In this document: positions 1-14,904 of the stretch, one piece after another
How positions within the stretch are numbered: position 1 is the first letter of the stretch
Layout of the letters: the number at the start of each line of letters is the position of its first letter
Assembly: GCA_023053685.1 (NCBI GenBank)
Contig: JALIGW010000004.1
Span: forward strand, 85,491,899 to 85,555,898
Direction of reading: 5' to 3'
From: Diadophis punctatus similis
Lineage: Eukaryota; Chordata; Lepidosauria; Squamata; Dipsadidae
DNA: 64,000 nucleotides
The notes under the pieces: generated by a model
Seen by the model: only the letters and a program-made list of their open reading frames with translations
What the model was told of the DNA's origin: nothing
Databases searched by the model: none
Translations under genes and position numbers: made by a program

Positions 1-90
1 AATAAGTGGAAGAAAGAGTTGGATTTCCCAGGACATTGCGCTGTAGGTGGTTTGGACTGAAAATAACAAGGCTCCATGGAGACAGAGAGG

Positions 91-153
91 GGAGGAAAGA
101 GAGAGAACGAGGGAGACAGAGAGAAAGAAAGAAAAGAAAGAGAGGGAGGGAGG

Positions 154-221
<68 letters not shown>

Positions 222-287
222 TGAGGGAGAGAAAGAGAGCTAGAGAGAGAGAGAAAGAGAGGGAGGGAGAGAGGAAGAGAGAGAGAA

Positions 288-336
<49 letters not shown>

Positions 337-398
337 GAGGGAGGGAGAGAGAGGGAGAGAGGGAGAGAGGGAGAGAGGGAGAAAGAGAGAAGAGGGAG
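91..398. repeat. (GA)n-rich purine tract
   Basis: About 300 bases of almost pure purine on this strand, mainly GA dinucleotides mixed with GGGA and AAAG. It adjoins a minus-strand SINE fragment on its right, so it lies on the 3'-tail side of that SINE and may have grown from it. Reading frames across it (Arg/Glu or Ser/Leu runs) are artefacts. Confidence 0.95.
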
Positions 399-404
399 AG
401 AAGA

Positions 405-470
405 TGATAGATGCAAAGTCAACCAACCAGCTTTGATTCCTAAGGCAAGACTAGACCTGTAGGTCAAATT
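405..470 (-). mobile_element. tRNA-derived SINE fragment (Sauria-SINE-like)
   Basis: The stretch matches, with changes, the middle of the SINE at 14915-15108: a CCAGCTTTG block, then CCTAAGGCAAGA, then TAGACCTG. Only the part between the tRNA-like head and the body remains. The purine tract on its left sits where the SINE tail would be. Confidence 0.5.
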
Positions 471-895
471 GTACTGATTAATATTCAGACTATGCTTAAT
501 GTTTACTATATTGTTTCTCTGGGTCAAGATTTTGAAACATTTTGCATCCCGTTCCAAGCAATGCCCAGTTCTATGGCAGTATGTCAGTTATGGGTCTGGG
601 GCAGTAGGGAAATGTTGTGATGAAAGGCTGCCTTTTGTGAACAACAGAGGTGGTAGTTGTGGGATGGGCAAAAAGAAAAACTACGACAGCAGGTGCTAAA
701 GATTTTTCTCTGCCATACCAACACATTATTCATTTCCTGGAGTAGAAGGTCTATTATCTGGAGAAGGTCTTCTTGAACAGGAGAGAGGATTGCTCAGTTG
801 ACTTTGGAGTCCATTCTCCACCAGAAAGTCAAACATTTTTGAAGGCATTCTTGGGATGCTATTGTTCATATCTACCCATTTTTTATAGATTTTCT
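471..895. other. No recognisable feature
   Basis: Mixed-composition sequence. The ORF at 499-699 has no recognisable domain and ordinary non-coding character. Confidence 0.5.
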
Positions 896-1002
896 TTTCC
901 TTCCTTCCTTCCTTCCTTCCTTCCTTCCTTCCTTCCTTCCTTCCTTCCTTCCTTCCTTCCTTCCTTCCTCCCTTCCCTCTCCTTTCCTTTCCTTTCCTTT
1001 CC
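896..1002. repeat. (TTCC)n microsatellite
   Basis: Tetranucleotide run decaying into CCTTT repeats on its right. It ends directly at the 5' truncation point of the CR1 copy that follows, so it sits at a retroelement boundary. Confidence 0.95.
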
Positions 1003-1275
1003 TGCCAGAAGACAAGACAAGAAACAATGGATGGAAACTAACCAAGGAGAGAAGCAAGCCTGGAATTAAGGAGAAACTTCCTGACAGTGAGGACAATTAA
1101 CCAGTGGGACAGCTTGCCTCCAGAAGTTGTGAGAGCTTCCATCACTGGAGGCTTTTAAGAAGGGACTGGACAGCCACTTGTCTGAAATGGGTATAGGGCC
1201 TCTCTGCTTGAGCAAGAGGTTGGACTGGATGACCTCCAAGGGCCCTTACAACTCTATTATTCTATTATTCTGTTC
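1003..1275 (+). mobile_element. CR1 LINE, 5'-truncated 3' end
   Basis: Carries the CR1 C-terminal and 3' UTR signature that recurs in this window: a purine-rich block (ACCAAGGAGAGAAGC), a 'GAGAAACTTCCTGACAGTGA' block, a 'CTTTTAAGAAGGGACTGGA' block, then 'TTGGACTGGATGACCTCCAA', and a tail of ATTCT units. In full elements this encodes the last residues of the reverse transcriptase ORF (NQWNSLPPEV-like). Severely 5'-truncated, as usual for CR1. Dead copy. Confidence 0.9.
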
Positions 1276-2654
1276 TTTCTCTTTTTTTTCTCAGGTAGCT
1301 CCATTTGAGCTGGAGTGACGGTTAAGTTTGAAGGAATAACCTAGCAACTTGTTTTTTTTTTAAAGCCTGAGCATCTTTTGCATGTGACATATTCAATTTA
1401 GCTCTTTCATAATGTAACAGTTTCTGAGTTGCATGTGCTGGGGGAGGAGGGGAGGTGTTAAATAAAGAGGCAGAAGGAAACAAGCAGAAGCAACCATTAA
1501 TTATTTCAAAGGTACCCACTTGTGAAAATGCTTCCTATAGGCAGTGTATAAACCCCCCCCCCAAAAAAAATTTCATAGTTTAAGAGGGGAGAAAATTCCA
1601 CAGAACAAGCTGCCTCAGTTTCTCACAGATGCTGACATAATTTATAAAAGGGCTGAAGAGGGAAACATTTATTCCTCCCTCCCAAGTTGGAATGAAGTAA
1701 CGAATGTGACTGGAACCGATATACTTTCTCTGCAATGGAATTACAGCACCNNNNNNNNNNNNNNNNNNNNNNNNNNNNNNNNNNNNNNNNNNNNNNNNNN
1801 NNNNNNNNNNNNNNNNNNNNNNNNNNNNNNNNNNNNNNNNNNNNNNNNNNTTTCCGATGAGTTATTTTATTTTTAGTAAGAGTATAAGTATATAATTTTG
1901 AAAAGGTTCATTCATTTGTCCAGTGATGAAAGAAAATAGATAGCATTTGACAAAACAGTTGGATTTGATAAAGCTGGGCCCAAAATGTTAACCATGCAGC
2001 TTCCTAACCAGGATATCTGCTGGATTTTGTACAGGCATTTAACCTCATACTAATCTCCTATACTGATGTTTATTTTATAGATTACAGGTAAAAGAAAGGA
2101 CAGATATGCTTAGTCTTTTGTATAAAAATAATTGCTGGGAATTTCTATACTCTACGTACTTGTCCTCCCTCAAAGGCAGCTGCAAAACTTTTCAAATCCT
2201 GATATTGAAGGAGATCATTCTAGCTGTTTATGGATGGAGCTAATAGCAAGGGATAAAAAAAAGAAGAAGTATCTTGGCGCATATCATCTCATAGCAACAT
2301 CCTTTGAGAGACTGAATTTGAGCCAGACTGAGCTTGAAATCCCTGCTCAAGCTCCAACAGGCCATGAAATTATATGGTGTTCTCTAAAGGTAAATAGTCC
2401 TGAACAGACAGAGAGCACATAGCTTGTAGACAAATCAATCCCCCGGCGCATCCTTTGCTCTATGAATTCAACAGCACCAGCATTGAAGAAGAAGTTGAAG
2501 AAGTCACGAAGCTATTTCTTCACTTCTTTGAAATTAAATCTATGCAGTAAGAGTAGGAAAGTCTTCTACCATCTATCTAGAACAGGAGAGGACAATCCAA
2601 CATCTGCGCTGCCTAAGGTCCTTCAGCCCCTGAAGATCCCATCAATGAAATTCA
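1276..2654. other. Unannotated stretch with assembly gap
   Basis: I see no transposon signature or exon here. It contains the run of N at 1751-1850. The frame reading through the gap (1544-1876) and the one at 2132-2422 lack any recognisable domain. Confidence 0.5.
1751..1850. other. Assembly gap (100 N)
   Basis: Exactly 100 N, the usual placeholder for a gap of unknown size, so the true distance between the flanks is not known. Confidence 0.99.
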
Positions 2655-2912
2655 GTGGCATGTCCTCTCTATTCTCCAAAGAACCAGAAGGCAGGACAAG
2701 AAGCCCTGGATGGAAAATAATCAAGGAGAGAAGCAACCTGGAATTAAGGAGGAATTTCTTGACAGTGAGAACAATAAACCAGTGGAACAGTTTGCCTTCA
2801 GAGGTTGCAAATAATCCAACACTGGAAGTTTTAAGAAGAGACTGGACAACCGTATGTCTGAAAGGGTATAGGGTTTCCTGTCTGAGCAGAAGGATGGATC
2901 TGAATGTCATCT
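2655..2912 (+). mobile_element. CR1 LINE 3' fragment
   Basis: Same family as 1003-1275. The frame reads SLFSKEPEGRTRSPGWK..., then ERSNLELRRNFLTVRTINQWNSLPSEV, the end of the CR1 reverse transcriptase ORF. The final 'gacctccaaggtccc' block is eroded, so this copy is older or 3'-damaged. Confidence 0.85.
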
Positions 2913-3763
2913 GTGGCTGTTTAGAGGTGGGGGGCCCAGTGGGAGGGAGTAAAAGGTAAGGAGGTGTCCAACTTAAAACCCCTTCAAAGCATCTCTCAGT
3001 ACGAGACCGTAAAATTCAGCTCCGCTATTTCCAGATATCTGAGCATCACAGAAAAGGCCTTGTGAAGACCTCGAGGATGCCAGGAGGTTTAATTGTACTC
3101 TTTAAACCCTGCAGACGTTACCTACAGGACGTGGAAGCTAATGATCACTGCTAGACTATTTATGTCGGATAGTAAGACCGCTTGGCTCAGATTTCCGAAT
3201 TGTGCCTTGTGTCATTTTGTGACGGAATTCAACTTGACTTGTCCTACATGCCTCTGAGGATCTCTCTGTGACCTTGTTAGCCTGAGGATACTTGGCTGAC
3301 AACTCGGCTCATTTTCCAGAAATCAAAGCTCTGGGGGTGACATTCAGCTTAGGGTTGGACAGAGTGCTGCCTCCTGTACATTTTTTCCCCTTACAGTGTA
3401 AAAACAGGATGGAATTTGTCCTGATACACAAACAGGAAAACTAAAGTGTAATGGTTCCAGTGTTTGGTTTGGTTTATTGATCAGTGACGTGATATGGAAA
3501 ATTATCTCATGCTGATGAATACGGTGCTGACAGGGCTAAAGATTTGGTCCAAATGATCTAGAAAACTGAATCAACTGCATTGACCAACTTTTGATTTTCT
3601 GGGCTATTTCCCCACAGTTCAGGTTGTACCTCCCAAGTTGCACCTTCCTTACTATCATCAAGATACTCCTGTTTATCTGCTACATCCAAATTACAGATTG
3701 ACTGCTTCATACAGCAGTGCAAAGACCCTCCTGCTCTGTGAGATTCTCCTTCAAAAAATCAGC
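2913..3763. other. No recognisable feature
   Basis: Unique-looking sequence of ordinary composition. No repeat or exon seen. Confidence 0.5.
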
Positions 3764-3814
3764 AGAGGAGGAGGAGGAGGAGGAGGAGGAGGAGGAGGAG
3801 GAGGAGGAGGAGGA
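3764..3814. repeat. (GGA)n microsatellite
   Basis: Seventeen or so GGA units directly beside a PLE terminal unit. The same GGA spacer separates PLE units at 55.8-56.3 kb, so the spacer seems to belong to that element. Confidence 0.95.
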
Positions 3815-3855
3815 CAACTGTAGAGTCATTGGTGCCCTCTGAGCTTGGTAATTTT

Positions 3856-3901
3856 CTTGCAGATGTTTCATTACCCAACTAGGTAACATTATCAGTGCTA
3901 G
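3856..3901 (-). ncRNA. Hammerhead-like core, family A (degenerate)
   Basis: On the minus strand: helix I strand CTAGCA, box CTGATAA (consensus CTGANGA, so G8 is lost), stem II TTACC/GGTAA, GAAA, CATC cleavage-site analogue, then TGCAAG that pairs with CTAGCA except at one position. The G8 change should abolish activity. Confidence 0.5.
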
Positions 3902-4087
3902 AAAGGAGTGGGATTTGCTCTCTGTTAATATACAAGCAGTATATACAAGCAGCAAACAATACCCCAATCAAAGAGCTGCCAATTCAATAAATGACAGCCT
4001 AATCAAGGAACTCCCAGGGACACTCCCACCAACGTTGATTGGACAAACCACTTGTATACAAACAGACAACAACCCCTGCTCCTTTCT

Positions 4088-4131
4088 GGAGCTGATGATG
4101 TTCCCTAGCTGGGTCGTGAGATTTCTGCAAG
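4088..4131 (+). ncRNA. Hammerhead-like core, family A (degenerate)
   Basis: Box CTGATGA is intact at 4092-4098. Stem II is TTCCC/GGGT and the second box is GAGA instead of GAAA. The 3' strand TGCAAG is present. Opposite orientation to the core at 3856-3901. Confidence 0.45.
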
Positions 4132-4150
4132 AAAGCAGCCGTTATGCCTA

Positions 4151-4639
4151 ATGTCTGGGTTTCTGTTACATGGTATTCAGTCTTGCTGAAGGCCCACATT
4201 TCCTGATCTGAAAAAGAAGACTCCACACATGATGGTTTCCCCTGAGGTTTAATAGAAATGTTGGGTGCCAAGGAGGCTTCAGATAATGAAGGAATGATTG
4301 ATCATCTAACAAAGGATGGGAATAACACGGCCACTTCCAAACGAAGAAACGCCACATGACACCAGAGGAAATTCAATGAAACCGCCTTCTCCTTCCAAAC
4401 GCATTTTGAAAGCAAGTTCTCTTTCATTCATTTCAATGAAAATTGGCTGGGTGGGGGAAGCAAGAGATCCCCCCCCCTCTAGACTGGCATCAGTTTGCAT
4501 AATGATTCTTGCCAACGACTTGAGGGTGCACAAAGCTATTTTCTGTGCTTTCTGAAAAAATAAAAACAACAGCGATGGACAAGTTCGATTGGCTGAGCAG
4601 CGTATGACTCATGAAGCCAATTTTATAACAAAAGTGAAC
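4151..4639. other. No recognisable feature
   Basis: Ordinary sequence. The overlapping ORFs on both strands at 4306-4569 look like chance frames; they lack a domain. Confidence 0.45.
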
Positions 4640-4800
4640 AATTATTATTTTTTTATTCAAAAAGTTTTATTAGTACAGAGTACAAGCATTTTTCAATTTT
4701 CTCCCCCCCCATCCCCCCTACCCACAACCCACTCCCTTCCCTTCCTCCCTCCCCACCCCGGACTTCCCAGAGAAAGTACAGGGCATAGTATTCAATAACA
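4640..4800 (-). mobile_element. Possible LINE 3' UTR (L1-like?)
   Basis: On the minus strand a G-rich purine tract (about 4680-4770) is followed by a conserved-looking AATAAA region and an A-rich end near 4640-4660. This order (G-rich tract, polyadenylation signal, A tail) is typical of L1-type 3' ends. No coding remnant is left, so the family is a guess. Confidence 0.25.
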
Positions 4801-4943
4801 TAAATTTAAATTAAGTTAAAACAACTTCTTAATTTTCCCATTTTTTTGGCATCTTTAACTCCGAATTTTTCTAAACTATTCAAAACATTAATAATTAAAG
4901 AGAAAGTAAACAATTAAAAAAAATTCATCACACAACAATTATT

Positions 4944-5077
4944 ATTTTAAGATATTTTTATTTTATTATTTTATTTTATTATTTTATTTTATTATTTTAT
5001 TTTATTATTTTATTTTATTATTTTATATTATTTTATTTTATTATTTTATTTTATTTTATTTTATTTTATTTTTATTT
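4944..5077. repeat. (TTTTA)n / (TTATT)n microsatellite
   Basis: Pentamer-based AT array. On the minus strand it follows CTTGACAAAATAAAA, which reads as the 3' terminus of the CR1/L3 copy at 5078-5818, so it is that element's expanded tail. Confidence 0.9.

Positions 5078-7308
<2,231 letters not shown>

Positions 7309-7356
<48 letters not shown>
7309..7356. repeat. (GT)n microsatellite
   Basis: About 23 GT units, pure. Confidence 0.97.
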
Positions 7357-7358
<2 letters not shown>

Positions 7359-8689
7359 GAGGAGATAACTATGAATGTATCTCAAGATGAGCCTCCTGTA
7401 AATTGTGGTCTGCTTGCAATTCACATCAAGTGCCCGGCCAGTTGATTGGTCTGGTTGGTGTTTGTGTGGTCTCATCACGTCTGCCCTAAGGGAAGGCTTG
7501 CTTCATGCATCATGGAAATATGACCTTTGCAGGCGGAAGTCCCACAGGACTGGCTGTTGGGCAGGTGAAAAGTTCTAGCATTTTAAACGATAAATCAGCC
7601 CAAGACGTCTGCAGCTTTCATTCCAAGCTCCCTGTCTTTATGGAAAACCATTATTTAGCGTGAAGACGGCTTGCATCTAAGCAGGAACGGAGAGTGGATG
7701 GACAAAGACAGACTCTGTCTTCTGCGAGTAGAAGAACCCCAGGTGCCTCCTCCTCCTCCTTCTCTCCAAGGCTGCACTTTCTAAGTGCACAAATGCTTCA
7801 CTAATTTGCACACCAATCTGAAACCAATGAGATCTCAGGACAGAACCTTGTGTGGATTTTTTCCCCACACTGTAGGTTTTTTTTAAAACAGATTTTCCAT
7901 CTGAAGATTTTTATAAGGAATACTAGATGATAACCCGGCGTTGCCTGGGTATTTATAGACTTCGAAGCCATTGGGAGGCTTTCTTCCCCCTACTCCCATG
8001 CCCATCATCCCTGCCCACTCCCTTCCCCCTCCCATGCGCTCCTCTTTCCCACCCTTTCTACGATCCTGGCACTTTGCCCCACATCCACCAGGGGGCGTCA
8101 TCTGCCTCTGACAGGGAGGCATTGGGAGGGGCCTTTCTTCCCATGCCCATCATCCCTGTCCTCTCCCTTCTCCCTCCCATGCGCTCTAGGATGCAGTACT
8201 TGCTCTCCTCAATGGCCCAGGCCTTCCAGAGTTACTCTGTGACTTTGTTAAGAATAAATTTAAGTTGTAATTATATTATTTTTTATCTTTTACTGCTATA
8301 TATCACTAATAAGCATATACCAATTTATGTTTCCATTGAAAGCTGGAACCAATAACCCTATTTTCCATAGAAATCTCCCTTCGAATGGCGGAAATTTGAA
8401 TATAATTTGACCATATTGTGGGGTTTGTTAATTGCATTCATTGAGATCTCCCTATAGGTTATAAAAATCTGACTTCTTTACTGATATAGAGTTATTTTAT
8501 ATACTAAAAACATAGACTGACTACATCCCAGTATATAAAATAACAAAATAAAATGGATTTTCAGTCAGATGTAATTTAAAAGGTACTGGTTTTTCAATGG
8601 CAGTTAAAAGGAGTAAATGTCATTGATTGAATTATCCAGCAGAACTTCAAGGAATTCTCCTTTTCAAGGTCCAGTAAATCATAGGAAAT
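7357..8689. other. Unannotated; two-copy pyrimidine-rich direct repeat
   Basis: A hairpin-like CCCGGCGTTGCCTGGG occurs at 7934-7949. A pyrimidine-rich block of about 70 bases (CATTGGGAGG...CCCATGCGCTC) is present twice, at 7969-8041 and 8120-8187, about 150 bases apart. The source element was not recognised. Confidence 0.45.
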
Positions 8690-9330
8690 ATTTGATTAAC
8701 ACATAATTGTCTGGCTGCAACCGGTCACTAAAATGAGCTCATAATATATTTCTAGAACTTCTCATTTTATTAAATAAACACACATACAGAGAGAGGGAGA
8801 GGGAGGGAGGGAGGGAGAGAGGGAGTCCCAGGCATATCTGTTCAGAAATATGTCCCACTCCGTTTGATGGTGTTGTTAAAGGTGTTCACTTTCCAAAAGA
8901 TCCCTTATTACCACAGATTCCAGATCTCCATATATTTTACTCTAAACCACCCAGACTAATGTTTGTGATAACCATTTAAATCGGCCCTTCTCAGCCCCCC
9001 CAGAAATCTGTTCCATCATGTCTGCAGGGCTACCCATTAGAAAAAGCTACACTGAATGAGTTTTGTACCGCTGTCTAAATCGTAACGTCTTGTTGAATAT
9101 TTACACAGCCTAAACAAATTAGTGCAATCATGTCATGAATTACAAGTGGTAATTCATTAAATTACCAGCTATTAATGATAATAGGGCTTATCACTTCATT
9201 TCTTACTGACAAGAATAATCATCCTTTCTCCTTATTATTGATGCTTTATGTTATTGTTATTTTCCTTTGAGTTGTCCTTGTGTTTTGAACTACTATTTAC
9301 TTACATTAGCCCGTCATAGCAAATGTTTAT
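8690..9330. other. Candidate conserved non-coding stretch
   Basis: Repeat-free, AT-balanced, with many TAAT/ATTA homeodomain-type cores clustered at 9117-9240. No coding frame. The composition resembles vertebrate developmental enhancers, but conservation cannot be judged from one sequence. Confidence 0.2.
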
Positions 9331-11337
9331 GACATTGTTTGTTCCCTAAAAAAAATTAAAATCCTTACATTAGGAAGTCTTCTGTCTGTTCCACTGGGTA
9401 AGTATTTGCTTTTCTGTTTGGCTTGATGTTTTACATTGTTTGTTTTTAATTCTGTACACTATTCAGAACTCAAGAAATGGGAATTATAGATAAACACATA
9501 AGTAAAAACAACACAGAAATCAATTGCAGTGAATCACATAGAATTTATGTTCTCCAGATTTGATCTTCCTAGTGGCAGCTGAGAATATTCACCTCTTCAG
9601 CATAGCAAAGTAAATAGTGTCAATATGCTGTAGCATTCCAATAGTTATTAACCCTTTAATATAAAATAGGGTGAACCAACTTCCAAGCTGTTTAGAATAT
9701 GTTTCTCGACCTCTTAGTCTCCAAAAGTGGAGATTCAGTCCTGGTGAATTTTCAGCAGCTTCGTAACTAAATGAATTCCTGCACACAATAAACAGAGTTG
9801 TTCTATCAAGCACCCTTATGTTTGTATTTAGTCATAAAAGAGTAAACCGCTCTTCAGTTTTTCTCTAGAGTAGGTGAGTTATAAACAGAACTTCTCATTG
9901 TAAATCATTCTTAAAGAGCTGTTGTAACTTTAAACAGTCACTAAATGAATGGTTGTAAGTCCAGGATGGCCTGTGTTCAACTTTAACCTCAGCTGAACTG
10001 CCATCGCAAGCGAATCTTGGCAGATCAGGGTTTGGCTCTTCTCATTAGAGAAGGCCAAGCCAACTTGGCTCTGACTCTTTTGTAAAAGTGAACATCTGTC
10101 TGAATCTCTGTCTGGAAGCCCATTTCTAATTGTAGATCCATTTCTGGAACCCAGTCAAACTCTGCTGATTAGTATGAATGAAAACGAGAGGGGATCAATT
10201 TCTCAATGCCACTGGTCCCCCTTAAATCAAGGTGTATTTTTGTGTGTGCCTTGATCTGAATGTTTTTTTAGTAGACGTAGATCAATTTTCCCAATGACAG
10301 CATGCTGGAGTTCCATAATATCCAATCCAAATATAGCAGATGGCGATTATTGAATTTCAAACCCAAAGTCATCCAAAGACGTAGCATTTGGTGATAGGGA
10401 AAGCTGGTGTAGATACCTGATCCATTCATTTTGACCACAAAAAAATTGCATGGAATGCCAAGGAAACACTGAGTCCTACCAAGATTGTGATATTAGTGTT
10501 CACCTATGATCATATCTGCAAAAAGTATTATTTGCATCTGACATTTTTTAGAAGAGGAACCAAGGTCTGAGCCAGCTGTACAGTATAATTTGAAGGTAAG
10601 GATGAGATGGTTTTGGAACACACATATTGCTGTCAAGACATCTTGTTTATGGTTTATGTTTAAAACCTATTGTGTTTGTTTACTAACATTGAATTAAAGC
10701 AACTTTTTCCAGTTGGGTATCTTTTCCACAAATTTGAGAATCGTAGTGAAATACATCAGGGAAAATCTCAAACTATAGAAGAAAAATTCAAAACTTTCTT
10801 ACTTCTCAAAGTCTGTATTGTATTATCTTCGATTAATAGCTCCTGCTTACTATGGTACTGCAAAAGAGAGGAATAGCCACTGGAATGGGTGCAAAAAGAA
10901 AGAAAAATTTAACAGTTGTCTGAATGTTTCTAGCCCAGATCTCATAGCCCTAGTAGAGAAGGCTATGTTTGTGGAATTATATATTTCATCTCCATGCTTA
11001 AGGGAATCTGCAGCTTTGCAAGCTAACCATTCATTATCAATTTAATACCACATTTTGCAGTTAACTTTTAATTCATCTTAAGGCCCTGGTGCCTATTAGT
11101 ACATCCAGGACAAAGAGGGTTTCATGTTTTACCTCAAACTATACATTTCCAGTGCTTGAAAATTATTGGGTAGATTATAATCAAATGACTCCAGAGGGGT
11201 GAAGAAGAGAATCTACCATTAATGTCTGTTTCATGCCTGGCTGGATACTTTTTTGCCTCTCTGGCCATTCGCAGATAGAAAATTTGGAGCCTTTTGTGAG
11301 ATTAAGGTTGATAGTGATAGAGAAGTTACAATAGACA
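9331..11337. other. Mostly featureless
   Basis: Apart from a mariner-MITE end at 9918-9973 I see nothing here. The ORFs at 10670-10876 and 10818-11045 lack domains. Confidence 0.5.
9918..9973. mobile_element. Tc1/mariner MITE terminal fragment
   Basis: The stretch 'cagtcactaaatgaatggtt' followed by GTAAGTCCAGGA matches the right terminus of the MITE at 43509-43801 (TCACTAAGCAA..., then AGTTGAGGACT). Left part missing. Confidence 0.5.
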
Positions 11338-11590
11338 AAATTCTATTCTATTCTATTCTGTTCTGTTCTGTTCTGTTCTGTTCTACTCTACTCTACTCTA
11401 CTCTACTCTACTCTACTCTACTGTACTCTACTCTACTCTACTCTACTCTACCCTACCCTACCCTACCCTACCCTACCCTACCCTACCCTACCCTACCCTA
11501 TCCTATCCTATCCTATCCTATCCTTGGTTATGTCCTGTCCTGTCCTGTCCTGTTCTATTGTATTGCATTCTGTTCTAGTCTGTTCTAAAG
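11338..11590. repeat. Pentanucleotide array (TTCTA/CTACT/CCCTA/TCCTA/TCCTG)
   Basis: A 250-base array keeping a strict period of five, while the unit changes in blocks: TTCTA, TTCTG, CTCTA, CCCTA, TCCTA, TCCTG, then back to TTCTA-like units. The CR1 tail unit ATTCT/TTCTG is the likely seed, although no CR1 body adjoins it. Confidence 0.95.
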
Positions 11591-12234
11591 CTATTAGAAT
11601 GGTGAACTGAGATAGTGCCATGCCAGATGTTTGAAAAAATGTTCAAGAGCATTTGTGAGAAAATAAACAGATATAAAAGGCAACTGCTTTCATATCAGAT
11701 CAAATCTTTATATCCCTCTCAGCTTCCTTTTAGAAAATTGCCAGAGTACAAAAAAAAATAACCATGAAAAGGGAAGAAAAGGAAAAAACACAATACAATT
11801 ACACACACGTACTCACACAAGCATTGAATTTCAGTAAAGGACAACTATATTTCATTGCAATCATCCATACTTAATCAATGTCTGTAAACAGCTCATCAAT
11901 AAATCTCCAGTTTCATCAAGTCTTCAACCCACTGAGTAATTGGGATCATAAATTTATATTTATTACATTAAAGAACTACTGGGTTAGCAATAAAAGGGCC
12001 ACAGATAATCCATTTCCGTTCTTCTACCATCAATTTCCATGGAGCAGTTGTATAGTTATCTCTCTGGTTTGCAGAATTAATTGAACTTTTGTTTGTTTGT
12101 TTGTTTGCATGTACGTATGTTCCCCCAGTATTCACAACATGTTTAATTCATCAAATACCACCTCTTTAATGGTAGTTCATGCAGCACATAATTACATAAT
12201 TGTATAAACAGAGATATAGAATCAAAATCACATG
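11591..12234. other. No recognisable feature
   Basis: Ordinary AT-rich sequence, with a short (TTTG)n at 12090-12108. Confidence 0.5.
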
Positions 12235-12765
12235 AAGTATTAATACCACTTTATAAATCCTTAGTAAAACCACACCTGGAATACAGCATCTAGTTTTGGT
12301 CACCATGTTACAAAAAAGATGTTGAGACTTTGAAAAAAGTGCAGAGAAGAAGAACTAAGATGATTAAAGGCCTAGAGACTAAAAACATATGAAGAACAGT
12401 TGCAGGAACTGGATACGGATAGTCTAGAGAAAAGAAGGAGTAGGGGTGACATGATAGCAGTGTTCCAATATCTGAAGGGTTGTTACACAGAGGAGGGGGT
12501 CAACTTATTTTCCAAAGCACCAGAAGGCAAGACAAGAAAGAATGGATGGAAACTAATCTAGGAGAGAAGCAACCTAGAACTAAGGAGAAATTTCCTGACA
12601 GAACAATTAACCAGTGGAATGACTTTCCTCCAGAAGTTGTGGGTACTCATCACTGGAGGTTTTTAAGAAGAGATTGGATAACCATTTGTCTGAGATGATA
12701 TACGGTCTCCTGCTTGAGCAGTGGGGGTAGATTAGAAGACCTCCAAGATCCCTTCCAGCTCTATT
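12235..12765 (+). mobile_element. CR1 LINE, C-terminal ORF2 plus 3' UTR
   Basis: The longest copy of the common CR1 lineage here. It begins in the region reading LVKPHLEYSI...FGHHV and EKVQRR (reverse transcriptase C-terminal side), continues through RSRGDMIAVFQYL and the NQWNDFPPEV block, and ends with 'gaagacctccaagatccctt'. Frameshifts break the ORF. A deletion removes part of the 'cctgacagtgaggacaat' block near 12598. Confidence 0.9.
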
Positions 12766-13382
12766 CTGATCGTTTGATTGACATAAACTGGGTCAAAGTC
12801 ACAATTGTACAAAAGCATAGGATTCCCACTCAGCTGTTCCCGTCTATTGCCTTTAAAGATGTGGCAAGGGTTTAATGACATCACTAACACCATATCTAAT
12901 GTTCAGGCATACATAAATATCATGCTTTGGCTACTGCTAGTCTACACTACAACTAGCAGTTGATAGAGTGACCATGAAAGCCTCAGAAAGGATATTAAGA
13001 TGCTATGGTGTGCTTATGTCCACTAACTTACTCAGAATCAGTGGCACCAGTTTCCCCTGTGACATTCTACAGAAAGATGGACTTTGAACCAACAGGATAG
13101 AAAGGGCATCAAGGCCGTTGAAGGTTGGTGTTGGAGAAGACTCTCAACAAAAGCATAGATGGTGGATTGAGAGTTCTTAAGTGAGACATAAATGACTGGG
13201 CTCTAATTAGCATCTATTTTGAATGGACTGGACAAGATGAACTCTTTTGAGAAGTCTATAATGCTAGAAAAGTTCAAGAAAAAGAAGAAGAGGACATTCA
13301 ATACAAGAAAAATGGACTTGATTACAACAGTGGGTGATCTAAGGGGCCAGATTAGAGAACAATTATTGTGGTGAGGGTTTTT
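12766..13382. other. No recognisable feature
   Basis: Ordinary sequence; nothing recognised on either strand. Confidence 0.5.
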
Positions 13383-13665
13383 ACAGCATGGTGGCCTAGT
13401 GGTGAAGATGTTTGCCTCCCACTCAGAAGGTTGGGAGTTCAATAGATTTTTCTCTCAGAGCACAAAGAAAAAAATATCTGCTGTGAACTTCACATAGGCA
13501 TCAGGAAGGGCATCCAGCCAGTAAACGCTCAGCTCCATCCAGTCACCTTGACTCTTCCCTGAATTAAGGGATTACAGGGTCATGAAAAGGGAGTTTATCC
13601 TGCCAAGGGCTTATTTATGTAGTTGCTAAGAGTCAAACATTAGGTCGATGGCACATCATGCCTCC
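13383..13665 (+). mobile_element. tRNA-derived SINE
   Basis: A-box-like TGGCCTAGTGG at 13391, B-box-like GGTTGGGAGTTCAAT at 13429, then a body with 'gggcatccagccagtaaa' and 'ggattacagggtcatgaaa', and a 3' part GTTGCTAAGAGTCAAACATT that resembles the BovB-derived tail of Sauria-type SINEs. Mobilised, if correct, by BovB reverse transcriptase. Confidence 0.65.
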
Positions 13666-14880
<1,215 letters not shown>

Positions 14881-14904
14881 CTCCCCTTCCCTCCCTCCCC
14901 CCCT

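Larger units (their letters stand above)
3815..4150. mobile_element. Penelope-like element termini in inverted arrangement
   Basis: Left part (3825-3910) is minus-strand copy of a unit that also occurs at 35.8, 55.7-56.4 and 59.7 kb ('ggtgccctctgagcttgg' ... 'cccaactaggtaacat'). Right part (4060-4150) is the same unit on the plus strand. Each half holds a hammerhead-like core. The roughly 160 bases between them resemble the region upstream of the core in the 56.4-kb copy (ATATACAAGCAG, AACCCC). Thus two PLE ends face away from each other. Confidence 0.65.

Noticed and set aside
11440..11500. CCCTA repeats as interstitial telomere sequence
   Set aside because: The unit is five bases (CCCTA), not the vertebrate hexamer CCCTAA, and it grades into TTCTA-type units.
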